DNA from: Marinomonas communis
GTDB taxonomy: Bacteria > Pseudomonadota > Gammaproteobacteria > Pseudomonadales > Marinomonadaceae
Reading direction: 5' to 3'
Length of the DNA stretch: 64,000 nt
NCBI RefSeq assembly: GCF_004363305.1
Contig: NZ_SNZA01000001.1
Location: 86,807 to 150,806, forward strand
The position numbers and the translations under genes were made by a program. Shown piece by piece: positions 8,552-16,875 of this stretch (positions within the stretch are counted from its first letter, which is position 1; each line of letters begins with the position of its first letter). A model generated the notes under the pieces. The model had not been told where the DNA came from, ran no database searches, and worked only from the letters and a program-made list of their open reading frames with translations.

Positions 8552-8644
8552 GTTCTTTATACTCCTGTATTGACCTTGAGCATATTGACAGGTTGAGATT
8601 GTCGTAACAGAGTCAAAAGCTAATACATAAGATGCAAATAACTA

Positions 8645-9562
8645 ATGATGAACGAATCTGAATTACCTACTTCAAACAGCTTGCTGGCATTCGAAGCAAC
8701 TGTCCGACATGGGTCGATGACTGCTGCGGCCGATGAGCTTGGAATAACTCAACCGTTGGTGTCACAAAGAATCCGCTCTTTGGAAGAGGAACTTGGTAGT
8801 GTTCTATTGGATAGATCGCGTAAGCCGCTCAAGCCAACAATCATTGGTGAAAAATTCTACGGCCGAATTAAAGAGCCGATTCAGCTGCTTTTTAAGGCTT
8901 GCGATTTTGTAAAGAATGAAAGAAACGACAAAAAGACCAGAGTGTCGATAAATGTGTATTTTGGCTTTGCATTTTACTGGTTGATGCCAAGACTAAATAA
9001 ACTGCAAGAAGCCTTTCCGGATTATGTTTTTGAGATGACTCCTACCAACAGCTTAAGCGATATGATGGTTTCGAGTTCCGATATCGTTTTTCATTTCTCG
9101 AACAGTTTGGGCCGCTATAAGTTCGAAGAGATGTTTATCAGGGAAGAGGTTTTTCCTGTCTGCTCACCTGAGTTGCTCGAAAAATATGAAATCAATGTCG
9201 ACAAGCCTTTATCTGACCTGAGATCTCTACCTTTACTACACAAAGATAAAGATGACGCTAGATGGTTTAACTGGATCAATTGGTGCAAAGTTTTAGGCGT
9301 TCAGCCTCCGGAAGAAGGCGTCATTTTTTGTTACAACAATTACCCACTTGTTTTAGAAGCAGCCATAAGAGGAGAAGGCTTCTGTCTAGCTTGGAGAGGA
9401 TTAGTGGACCCCTATATAAAAGAAGGTAAGCTCGTTGAGCTGGGGCCGTCCTTGAAGTCAAAAAGCAGGGGCTACTTAATCTGTACGGATTATTACGATA
9501 CCTACGCTATCAAAAAGGTGGTGGATTGGCTGATCAAGGAAGTTGAGAGTGGCGACCGATAG
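8645..9562 (+). CDS. LysR-family regulator, probable regulator of the tmp operon
   Basis: A 305-residue LysR-type regulator. The N-terminal winged helix (residues 8-67) contains HGSMTAAADELGITQPLVSQ, followed by the linker helix and a substrate-binding-like effector domain with GcvA-like features. It is divergent from tmpA with a 93-base shared promoter region, the classic arrangement for a LysR gene controlling its neighbour. No single T-N11-A box stood out. Two adjacent ATG codons (8645 and 8648) are possible starts, with no strong ribosome-binding site before either. The effector is presumably a phosphonate or its intermediate, an inference from context. Confidence 0.88.
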   Translation: MMNESELPTSNSLLAFEATVRHGSMTAAADELGITQPLVSQRIRSLEEELGSVLLDRSRKPLKPTIIGEKFYGRIKEPIQLLFKACDFVKNERNDKKTRVSINVYFGFAFYWLMPRLNKLQEAFPDYVFEMTPTNSLSDMMVSSSDIVFHFSNSLGRYKFEEMFIREEVFPVCSPELLEKYEINVDKPLSDLRSLPLLHKDKDDARWFNWINWCKVLGVQPPEEGVIFCYNNYPLVLEAAIRGEGFCLAWRGLVDPYIKEGKLVELGPSLKSKSRGYLICTDYYDTYAIKKVVDWLIKEVESGDR

Positions 9563-9586
9563 CATTAACAACATGAGCCGAGAGAT

Positions 9587-9626
9587 CCTACAACAGCCTT
9601 TAGCGTAGGCATAAGTCTGTTGTAGG
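9587..9626. terminator. Long inverted repeat between convergent LysR and MFS genes
   Basis: Arms CCTACAACAG/CTGTTGTAGG (10 bp, perfect) enclose a second small stem GCCT/AGGC. It lies between convergent stops and is likely a bidirectional terminator, though the T-run is weak. Confidence 0.55.
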
Positions 9627-9635
9627 TAGGCTTGC

Positions 9636-11504
9636 TCAGTCTTTTTTCTCCCGATCAGTTTCGCTTTCCTCAACCTCGTCGTCTTTATTCCATAAGGTAT
9701 CAGGAATGACTGATTCAATGTCTTCAGCGTGTTCTGGCGTTTTTTCTGAAATGTAATCCACTACGCTGTGAATGGTTTGCTCTAATTCACCTTCTTCTGC
9801 CAAGCGATCTGCGTAACGCATCTCTTCTAGGTTTGTGGTTGCTGTGGTGACATAGGCCTCAACGATGTCCATGACGGTTTCAGGGTGTTCTTCAACGACT
9901 GTCTCTGCAGCTGCTTCGAAAATTTCTAAGCTGTGCTCAGGATCAGCATTGGTAATCATAGCTGTCAGTTCTGGTAGGTCTTCGTAATCTGCCTCATCAA
10001 ATACCTGTGCGACAAACTCGGTGGTTGATCCAGAAGCATTAGTAATAATTGTCTCGATCAATTCATGCTTATGGTTTGGGTGAAATTTAAGCAATCGCTG
10101 ATAAAGCTCTGAAATATCAATGCCTTCGATATTGGCTAACGCTTTGGCGAAATCTAAAATTTGTTCAGGGTACGAACGGGCTAAGATACTGACCATTTTC
10201 AACGCTAATTGAGGTTGTAACTGGGCAATATCGACGGCAATTTCCACTTCATGACTCAGGGTTGAGTGGTCCACGTATTCTGTACGAGGGTCCAACTCAC
10301 TACTGACCCAACCCATGGCAGCACCTTGAGCAACGAAGGCTTCTTGTTCTTCAACAGGGATCGATTCGCGCACTTTACTGCGGTAAATAACAAACAGAGC
10401 AAACGCTAATTGGATTAAGCCTAGTGCAATAAAGAAAAAGTCGATGCCAACATATTCCATGATCAGACCGATGATATAAGGCCCTATGATCCCCCCCGCC
10501 GCGTAAATGATAATGATCGCTCCGATGGCACCACTCATTTGATTTTGTTGTAGACGGTCGAAAGTTTCTGAAATACCAAGAGGGTATAGGCTTGACACAA
10601 TGCCGCTACTAATACTGATCAAAACCAATGCAGGGATAAAAAAGTCCAACTCCAGAATGGCTGGAATGGCTAAGGTGCAGACGATTGAAAATAATGCGGT
10701 GTATAGAATGACTTTGCGGCGCTCAAATCGGTCCGCAAAGTAGCCAATCGGAAATTGCAGTGCAACACCACCGATGATGGCGGCACCTACCAATAGTGAT
10801 AGGTTGATGCCTGAAATGCCTTTGGAGTCCGCGTATACCGACAACATGCTAAATAGTGAGCTTAAAATAAAGCCGCATACTAATACCGCCGTTGCACCGA
10901 CTGGAGACGTGCGAACAAGCTGTAGTAATGGCATAGGAACGGTATCCTCCACCTGTGGTGCCGTCGCCTTACTAATCGCAATAGGAACCACACCACCGCA
11001 CAGCAGTAGGCCAGCAATAATATAGAGGGTTGCATGGGTGACATCTGCAAGGTTGACGACGAATGAACCTAAAAACATAGATAGCAGAACAACAATTTGG
11101 TTGGTCGCCAAAATTCTTGAACGCGTCTCTGAAGTGGAGCGCTCACTTAACCATCCATCGGAGACAATGTTGGTCGCAGCAATACAAAAGCCCATCAAAA
11201 TGCGCATGATTGCCCACACCCATTCGTTGAACCAAAGAAAGCACACTAGAATACTGATCGCAGCAAGGGCCGCAGAGGCGGTGTACATGCGAATATGTCC
11301 TACTCGTGACATGATTCGTCGCGTGAACACGCCACCTAAAAGCAACCCCACAGAAAACATCGACATAATCAAACCAATGTTGCCGGTATTCACTTGCTCG
11401 AAGTTCAAACGTAACGGAAGCAGAACATTTATTAGGCCATGGCTGATGTAAATGAAAAAGCCGCTGACGAATAAAGCCAATAAAGAGAGTAGCATTGCCG
11501 ACAT
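9636..11504 (-). CDS. MFS transporter with long cytoplasmic helical tail
   Basis: Using the ATG at 11504 (AGGA about 12 bases upstream) the protein is 622 residues; an upstream ATG at 11546 lacks a ribosome-binding site. Residues 1 to ~375 form a 12-helix major facilitator of the YcaD-like type, with motif GYFADRFERRKV in the central loop. The remaining ~245 residues are acidic, hydrophilic and predicted helical. They contain a recurring pattern: YPEQILDFAKAL, HPNHKHELIETI, DPEHSLEIFEAA, HPETVMDIVEAY, TPEHAEDIESVI. This suggests helical repeats that bind a partner or sense something at the membrane. Substrate unknown. The tail is far outside normal MFS length (~400). Confidence 0.85.
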   Translation of the reverse strand: MSAMLLSLLALFVSGFFIYISHGLINVLLPLRLNFEQVNTGNIGLIMSMFSVGLLLGGVFTRRIMSRVGHIRMYTASAALAAISILVCFLWFNEWVWAIMRILMGFCIAATNIVSDGWLSERSTSETRSRILATNQIVVLLSMFLGSFVVNLADVTHATLYIIAGLLLCGGVVPIAISKATAPQVEDTVPMPLLQLVRTSPVGATAVLVCGFILSSLFSMLSVYADSKGISGINLSLLVGAAIIGGVALQFPIGYFADRFERRKVILYTALFSIVCTLAIPAILELDFFIPALVLISISSGIVSSLYPLGISETFDRLQQNQMSGAIGAIIIIYAAGGIIGPYIIGLIMEYVGIDFFFIALGLIQLAFALFVIYRSKVRESIPVEEQEAFVAQGAAMGWVSSELDPRTEYVDHSTLSHEVEIAVDIAQLQPQLALKMVSILARSYPEQILDFAKALANIEGIDISELYQRLLKFHPNHKHELIETIITNASGSTTEFVAQVFDEADYEDLPELTAMITNADPEHSLEIFEAAAETVVEEHPETVMDIVEAYVTTATTNLEEMRYADRLAEEGELEQTIHSVVDYISEKTPEHAEDIESVIPDTLWNKDDEVEESETDREKKD

Positions 11505-11836
11505 AATGATTAAGTCCTGTGATCTCCAGAAGGTATGAGTTATCACTTGATATACGTAATTGTGATCATTTATGTAAACGCTAGAGGCTATCGAGGAATG
11601 ATGTCGTTATCCAGTAAATGACGTGTAACTAATGTGGCTATTCTTACTATGTGGCGATAAATCTAATTTAACTCAAGAAAATTAGGATGATAAAAAAGCA
11701 CCAATAAAACGATGGCCTGACAGAGCTTAAGTATTAAAAATTTAATTCTGCAACCTGTAAGATTTTTTGTTTTCAAGCGTCTACTCTATACCCTTTGTTA
11801 TTTTGCTCACTAAATCGAGCTTGTGTGGAGATATTA
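11505..11836. other. Divergent intergenic region
   Basis: About 330 AT-rich bases between the MFS gene (leftward) and the TVP38-flavoprotein gene (rightward). It should hold both promoters. No regulatory box, repeat or small gene was recognised. Confidence 0.55.
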
Positions 11837-13987
11837 ATGAAGAAGGCAATCTTATTGGTGTTAATTGCTGCTCTGGTGGCGCTGTTTTTCTATTTTGATA
11901 TACACCATTTACTGACGCTCGAAGGCCTGAAAGCAGGTTTGGACCAGTTTGAATCTTTGCGTTCTGAGTCACCTGTGCTGGTGATGGGCGTTTTCCTCGT
12001 GTCGTATGTATTGGTCACTGCGCTGTCACTTCCTGGGGCGGCGATTATGACGTTGGCGGCGGGAGCGCTGTTTGGGTTAGGTGTCGGTACATTACTGGTG
12101 TCTTTTGCAAGCAGCATTGGCGCAACGCTGGCTTTTTTAGTGTCTCGTTACCTTCTTCAAGAAACCGTACAAAAACGTTTTGGTGACCGCTTAAAAGCCT
12201 TTAATGAAGGGATCGAGAAAGATGGGGCATTCTATCTTTTCACCCTTCGCTTAGTGCCAGTTTTTCCATTCTTTTTGATTAACCTACTGATGGGCTTAAC
12301 CAATATCCGTGCGATCACCTTCTATTGGGTTAGCCAAGTGGGCATGTTTGTTGGCACATTGGTTTATGTCAATGCGGGTACGCAGTTGGCTCAGTTGGAA
12401 AGCCTTTCTGGTATTTTGTCGCCTTCGTTGTTGTTCTCCTTTGTGCTATTAGGTGTGTTTCCTTTGATCGCCAAAAAAGTACTGGCGGTCGTAAAAGCAA
12501 AGCGTGTCTACAGTGGCTATCAAAAACCTAAAAAGTTTGACCGCAACATGATTGTCATTGGTGCGGGGGCCGGTGGCTTGGTCAGTGCCTACATCGCGGC
12601 AGCGGTGAAGGCAAAAGTGACCTTAGTGGAAGCCCATAAAATGGGAGGAGACTGCCTAAATTACGGTTGTGTACCCAGCAAGGCCATTATCAAGAGTGCC
12701 AAAGTCGCCAAACAGATTCGTCATGCTGATCAGTATGGTTTGGAAGCAGGTACACCTCGCTTTTCATTCAAACAAGTCATGGCACGAGTGCATGAGGTCA
12801 TTGCGAAAGTAGAGCCCCATGACAGCGTTGAGCGTTACACCAAATTAGGCGTCGACGTGGTGCAGGGCTACGCCAAGATCATTGACCCTTGGACCGTTGA
12901 AATCCAACTAAATGAAGGCGGTAGCCAACGCTTAACGGCACAAAGTATTGTATTGGCGACAGGGGCTCGTCCAGTGGTGCCTGCCATTCCAGGTTTAGAA
13001 GAGGTTGGCTATTACACCAGCGATACCTTGTGGTCTGAGTTTGCCAAATTTGACGAGCCACCAAAGCGTTTAGTAGTGCTCGGAGGCGGTCCCATTGGTA
13101 CTGAGTTGTCACAGACTTTTGCTCGTTTAGGTTCAAGTGTTACGCAAGTTGAGCGTTCAGAACGCATTATGATTCGTGAAGATCGAGACGTTTCTGAACT
13201 GGTTCAGCAAAGTTTACGCGAAGATGGCGTCAATATCTTAACCTCCCACCAAGCTGTGCGCTGCGAGAAAGAGGGGGCTAGTCAATACTTGATCGTTGAA
13301 CAGGGCGGGCAGGAAAGTCGTATCGAATTCGACGCACTGATTTGTGCCGTCGGGCGCGAGGCGCGCTTAGAAGGTTATGGACTGGAAAATCTAGGCATCG
13401 AGACCCGAAGAACCATTGTCACGAATGATTACTTAGAAACACTTTATCCAAATATCTATGCGGCGGGTGATGTGGCAGGGCCTTATCAATTTACCCATGT
13501 GGCTGCGCACCAAGCGTGGTACGCTGCGGTAAATGCTTTATTTGGCTCTTTCAAAAAATTTCGTGCGGATTATCGAGTGATTCCATGGGCAACCTTCGTG
13601 GATCCAGAAGTGGCGCGTGTGGGGTTAAATGAGCAAGACGCCAAAGCCCAAGGCATTGACTACGAGGTGGTGCGCTATGGTATTGATGATTTAGATCGTG
13701 CAATCGCTGAGAGTGCTGAAGTTGGTTTTGTAAAAGTGCTAACCGTCCCAGGTAAGGACAAAATACTTGGTGTCACCATTGTCGGACAACATGCGGGCGA
13801 GATCCTACCTGAATTCGTTTTAGCCATGAAACACGGTTTAGGTCTGAACAAGATATTAGGGACCATTCATACTTATCCAACTTGGGCAGAGTCCAATAAA
13901 TACGCTGCCGGGGAGTGGAAACGTGCTCACGCTCCAGAGAAAGTATTGAACTGGTTGGAAAAATATCACGCGTGGCGTCGAGGTTAG
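11837..13987 (+). CDS. TVP38/DedA-like membrane domain fused to pyridine nucleotide-disulfide oxidoreductase
   Basis: A 716-residue fusion. The start chosen is ATG 11837, preceded by GGAG; an in-frame ATG at 11795 has no such site. Residues 1-225 form a TVP38/TMEM64 (DedA-like) membrane domain with about six hydrophobic segments and the loop FLVSRYLLQETVQKRFG. Residues ~235-716 form a mercuric-reductase/lipoamide-dehydrogenase-like flavoprotein. It has FAD motif GAGAGGLVSA, redox disulfide GGDCLNYGCVPSK, NAD motif GGGPIGTEL, FAD motif AAGDVAG and a C-terminal IHTYPTWAESN His-Glu region. It lacks the N-terminal metal-binding domain and C-terminal Cys pair of MerA, so mercury reduction is not established. 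It is followed by DUF547 and YHS genes. The likely role is a membrane-tethered NAD(P)H thiol or metal redox enzyme. Confidence 0.88.
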   Translation: MKKAILLVLIAALVALFFYFDIHHLLTLEGLKAGLDQFESLRSESPVLVMGVFLVSYVLVTALSLPGAAIMTLAAGALFGLGVGTLLVSFASSIGATLAFLVSRYLLQETVQKRFGDRLKAFNEGIEKDGAFYLFTLRLVPVFPFFLINLLMGLTNIRAITFYWVSQVGMFVGTLVYVNAGTQLAQLESLSGILSPSLLFSFVLLGVFPLIAKKVLAVVKAKRVYSGYQKPKKFDRNMIVIGAGAGGLVSAYIAAAVKAKVTLVEAHKMGGDCLNYGCVPSKAIIKSAKVAKQIRHADQYGLEAGTPRFSFKQVMARVHEVIAKVEPHDSVERYTKLGVDVVQGYAKIIDPWTVEIQLNEGGSQRLTAQSIVLATGARPVVPAIPGLEEVGYYTSDTLWSEFAKFDEPPKRLVVLGGGPIGTELSQTFARLGSSVTQVERSERIMIREDRDVSELVQQSLREDGVNILTSHQAVRCEKEGASQYLIVEQGGQESRIEFDALICAVGREARLEGYGLENLGIETRRTIVTNDYLETLYPNIYAAGDVAGPYQFTHVAAHQAWYAAVNALFGSFKKFRADYRVIPWATFVDPEVARVGLNEQDAKAQGIDYEVVRYGIDDLDRAIAESAEVGFVKVLTVPGKDKILGVTIVGQHAGEILPEFVLAMKHGLGLNKILGTIHTYPTWAESNKYAAGEWKRAHAPEKVLNWLEKYHAWRRG

Positions 13988-13991
13988 GCGA

Positions 13992-14795
13992 ATGAAAGTA
14001 TGGCTTGTTGTGCTCTTGTTCAGTCTTGGCGTTTCCAGCAATGTGTTGGCAAATAATGCCTTTAATCACGGTGGTTGGGATCAACTACTGCAAAAACATG
14101 TGCGACTGATCGATGAGGGTAAAGCCAGCCAAGTGGACTATCAGGGCTTTCTAGAGAGTAAAGGCGCTCTTGTGCAGTACTTAAAACAGCTAGAAAGTGT
14201 GAATCAGCAAACATTTGATAGTTGGCACAGGAATGATCAACTGGCTTTCTTGATCAATGCCTATAACGCTTGGACGGTACAATTAATTTTAACCAAGTGG
14301 CCTAATTTAGACTCCATTAAAGATCTTGGCGGACTGTTTCGCTCACCGTGGCGCAAAGAGTTTATTCCTCTTTTGGGACAAGTTCGTTCACTTGATGAGA
14401 TTGAGCATGAATTAATTCGAGGCTCAGACCGTTACCAAGATCCTCGCATTCACTTTGCGGTGAATTGCGCCAGTATCGGTTGTCCTGCGTTGGCAAATGT
14501 CGCCTATCAAGGAGACAGCCTTGAACAGCTTTTAGAACAGCAAACTCGATTGTTTTTAGCCGACCGTTCTAGAAATCGACTGGACGGCAAAACGCTGAAA
14601 CTCTCATCGATTTTCAAATGGTACAAAGAAGACTTTGAAAAAGGTTGGCAAGGCTATGACTCCCTTGAATCCTTTTTAGTCCATTACAAAGAGGCCCTGT
14701 CATTACCGGAAAGTAGTGTGCAAAGTCTTATGCGTGGGGATTTGAAACTGTCATTTCTGCGCTATGACTGGGGGCTCAATAGTGTGGATCGATAA
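13992..14795 (+). CDS. DUF547 domain-containing exported protein
   Basis: A 267-residue protein with a signal peptide (MKVWLVVLLFSLGVSSNVLA) and the DUF547 domain covering roughly residues 60-230. Recognisable blocks are WHRNDQLAFLINAYNAWTVQ, FRSPWRKEF, DPRIHFAVNCASIGCPAL and LSSIFKWYKEDF. The paired Cys in NCASIGC is a family hallmark. It begins 4 bases after the upstream fusion gene and is almost certainly co-transcribed. The biochemical function of DUF547 is not established; the context suggests a periplasmic partner in a redox or metal-stress module. Confidence 0.88.
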   Translation: MKVWLVVLLFSLGVSSNVLANNAFNHGGWDQLLQKHVRLIDEGKASQVDYQGFLESKGALVQYLKQLESVNQQTFDSWHRNDQLAFLINAYNAWTVQLILTKWPNLDSIKDLGGLFRSPWRKEFIPLLGQVRSLDEIEHELIRGSDRYQDPRIHFAVNCASIGCPALANVAYQGDSLEQLLEQQTRLFLADRSRNRLDGKTLKLSSIFKWYKEDFEKGWQGYDSLESFLVHYKEALSLPESSVQSLMRGDLKLSFLRYDWGLNSVDR

Positions 14796-14858
14796 AGATC
14801 GCCTTAGCTTGGGCAGCAAACACGAGTCGAGAGAGAAGATAAAAAAGAGGGCAGGTAT

Positions 14859-15299
14859 ATGAAATGGCTAGTAAGTATTTGTTTGGCATGCTTTAGCATG
14901 ATCGCGCTGGCGCAAGCGCCTATTTCTACCGGTTTTTTTAGTAATAAAGCATTAGACGGTTACGACACAGTGGCTTACTTTACCGAAGGTAAGGCAATCA
15001 AAGGAAACCCTGAGTGGTCAACCAACTACAAGGGTGCTGAGTGGCACTTTTCTAAGGTTGAACATTTGCAGATGTTTTTGAAAGCACCAGAGAAATACGC
15101 GCCACAGTATGGCGGTTATTGTGCCTGGGGTGTTTCGACAAAAAATGATTTTGCGCCATCTGATGCCACACAGTGGGCCATTGTCGATGGGAAGCTGTAC
15201 CTCAATTACAATGAAAAAGTGAAGTCGAGATGGGACCAGATGCCATTGCAACACATTGAGCAAGCTGACCGTAATTGGCCTGCTTTGATCGCGCAGTAG
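14859..15299 (+). CDS. Exported YHS domain-containing protein
   Basis: A 146-residue protein with a signal peptide (MKWLVSICLACFSMIALAQ) and a YHS-like domain: GYDTVAYFTEGKAIKGNPEW, then FSKVEHLQMFLKAPEKYAPQYGGYCAWGVS. The family is a small fold often found in metal-handling proteins and standing alone in the periplasm. It follows DUF547 by 63 bases in the same direction, so it likely belongs to the same unit. A Cys in GGYCAWG and nearby aromatic residues are conserved in this subgroup. The function is unproven. Confidence 0.85.
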   Translation: MKWLVSICLACFSMIALAQAPISTGFFSNKALDGYDTVAYFTEGKAIKGNPEWSTNYKGAEWHFSKVEHLQMFLKAPEKYAPQYGGYCAWGVSTKNDFAPSDATQWAIVDGKLYLNYNEKVKSRWDQMPLQHIEQADRNWPALIAQ

Positions 15300-15415
15300 C
15301 ATGATTATGTCGTCTATTCATGTAATTTTCTCATAGAAGCATTCGCTATTTCCTAACTAATTTAATCAATTCATTCCCCATAAAATAGAGTCATACCGTT
15401 TTATGGGGATCTGAA

Positions 15416-16822
15416 ATGTCGCAATTTTCATCGCGTCAGCGAAATGCGCTGGCGATTATCTTAGCCAGTTATTTATTAATCTTGTTAGACACCTCCATCG
15501 TGATTACCGGTTTGCCTGAAATCCAAGCATCGCTAGGGTTTTCACAAGTTGGTTTGTCTTGGGTGCAGAACGCCTACACACTTGCTTTCGGTAGTTTGTT
15601 ACTGCTGGGTGCGCGCGCAGGGGATCTATTTGGTCGAAAGAACGTGTTTATGTGGGCGATAGCCTGCTTTGCTTTGGCTTCGTTTGTTATTGGCTTAACC
15701 CAGTCGACATCCGTGATGATTGCTGCGCGAGCGGCCCAAGGTGCGAGTGCTGCGGTGCTGGCACCTGCTACGTTATCGCTGTTATCGACTTACTTTTCAG
15801 AAGGAGAGGAGAGAGTAAGAGCGTTGTCCTTATACGGTGCGACGGCTGGCATTGGCGCCACATTGGGATTGGTTTTAGGCGGCATATTTGCCGGTTGGTT
15901 GTCTTGGCGCGTCGGATTCTTTGTGAACATTCCTGTGTGCGTTGTCTTGTTTTTCGCTGCTAGATTTTTATTGGAAGAGTCTGAGCCGGAGTCTGGAAAA
16001 CTGGATGTTATGGGCGCGATATACTCAACGTTTGGCATGGCTTGTTTAATATACGGCATTATTGAGGGTGGGGAATTAGGCTGGCAGCAGACGATTCCTT
16101 GGGGATTCCTAGGTATGGCTTTGTTGTCGTTGATGATCTTTGTGGCGAACGAAGCGCGTCATCAAGCACCTCTTATGCCTCTTCGTCTGTTTAGTGATTT
16201 TGAGCGAACCAGTGCCTATCTCGCGCGCATGACATTTGTTGGTGCCATGGTGAGTTTCTTCTTTTTCTCCACTCAGTTTATGCAACATGTTCTTAACTAC
16301 TCTCCTGTGGAGGCGGGGCTAGGTTTTGTGCCAATGACAGCTTTTACCTTCATTTCTGCCATGTGGGTGCCTAAAGTCACTCGCATCATAGGTAATAAAT
16401 GGGTGGTGATGGGGGCGTTTGCGCTCTTGATCCTAGGCCTTTGGTTGCTCAGTAACTTGAATGCAGGAGCCGAGTATTTTGCTGATTTATTGTTGCCTAT
16501 GATGATCATCGGTCTTGGGAACGGTGCCGCTCTCGGGCCGTTAACGGTTTCTGGTGTAAAAGGTGTCGCGGCCAAGGATGCAGGGGCTGCATCAGGTGTT
16601 GTGAACACAGCACACCAATTAAGTGGCACTATTGGACTGAGCGTGCTCGTGGTCATCTTTGCTTCAGCAAAAGACCCTTCGTTAGATCCCACGTCAGCGT
16701 GGGCTGGACAGATTTCCGTTGGCTACTTAGGGTGCGTGGTTATGCTAATCGTAGGATTACTGATTCTACTGGCTAGTGCATTGAACTCGAACATGAGGCA
16801 ACGCAAGATGGCTTCTGTTTAG
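15416..16822 (+). CDS. MFS multidrug efflux transporter, DHA2 (EmrB/QacA) family
   Basis: A 468-residue, 14-helix major facilitator. The family pattern is clear: LLDTSIVITGLPEIQASLGF in helix 1, WVQNAYTLAFGSLLLLGARAGDLFGRK for motif A, and the helix-5 antiporter region around GIGATLGLVLGGI. Members export hydrophobic drugs or toxic metabolites in exchange for protons. A GGGGATCTGAA stretch precedes the ATG. It is convergent with the hydroxybenzoate hydroxylase gene and stands as its own unit; no dedicated regulator or membrane-fusion partner is adjacent. Confidence 0.9.
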   Translation: MSQFSSRQRNALAIILASYLLILLDTSIVITGLPEIQASLGFSQVGLSWVQNAYTLAFGSLLLLGARAGDLFGRKNVFMWAIACFALASFVIGLTQSTSVMIAARAAQGASAAVLAPATLSLLSTYFSEGEERVRALSLYGATAGIGATLGLVLGGIFAGWLSWRVGFFVNIPVCVVLFFAARFLLEESEPESGKLDVMGAIYSTFGMACLIYGIIEGGELGWQQTIPWGFLGMALLSLMIFVANEARHQAPLMPLRLFSDFERTSAYLARMTFVGAMVSFFFFSTQFMQHVLNYSPVEAGLGFVPMTAFTFISAMWVPKVTRIIGNKWVVMGAFALLILGLWLLSNLNAGAEYFADLLLPMMIIGLGNGAALGPLTVSGVKGVAAKDAGAASGVVNTAHQLSGTIGLSVLVVIFASAKDPSLDPTSAWAGQISVGYLGCVVMLIVGLLILLASALNSNMRQRKMASV

Positions 16823-16835
16823 TTGGCAGAGGATG

Positions 16836-16875
16836 CCAGCACATCGCAGTGTGCAATGTGCTGGTTTATGTTTAT
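16836..16875. terminator. Terminator between convergent DHA2 and mobA-like genes
   Basis: Perfect 9-bp stem CCAGCACAT/ATGTGCTGG with an 11-base loop, followed by TTTATGTTTATT on the plus strand. Confidence 0.75.

Noticed and set aside
11837..13987. Mercuric reductase annotation
   Set aside because: The protein lacks the N-terminal mercury-binding domain and the C-terminal Cys pair of MerA, and no other mer gene is present.
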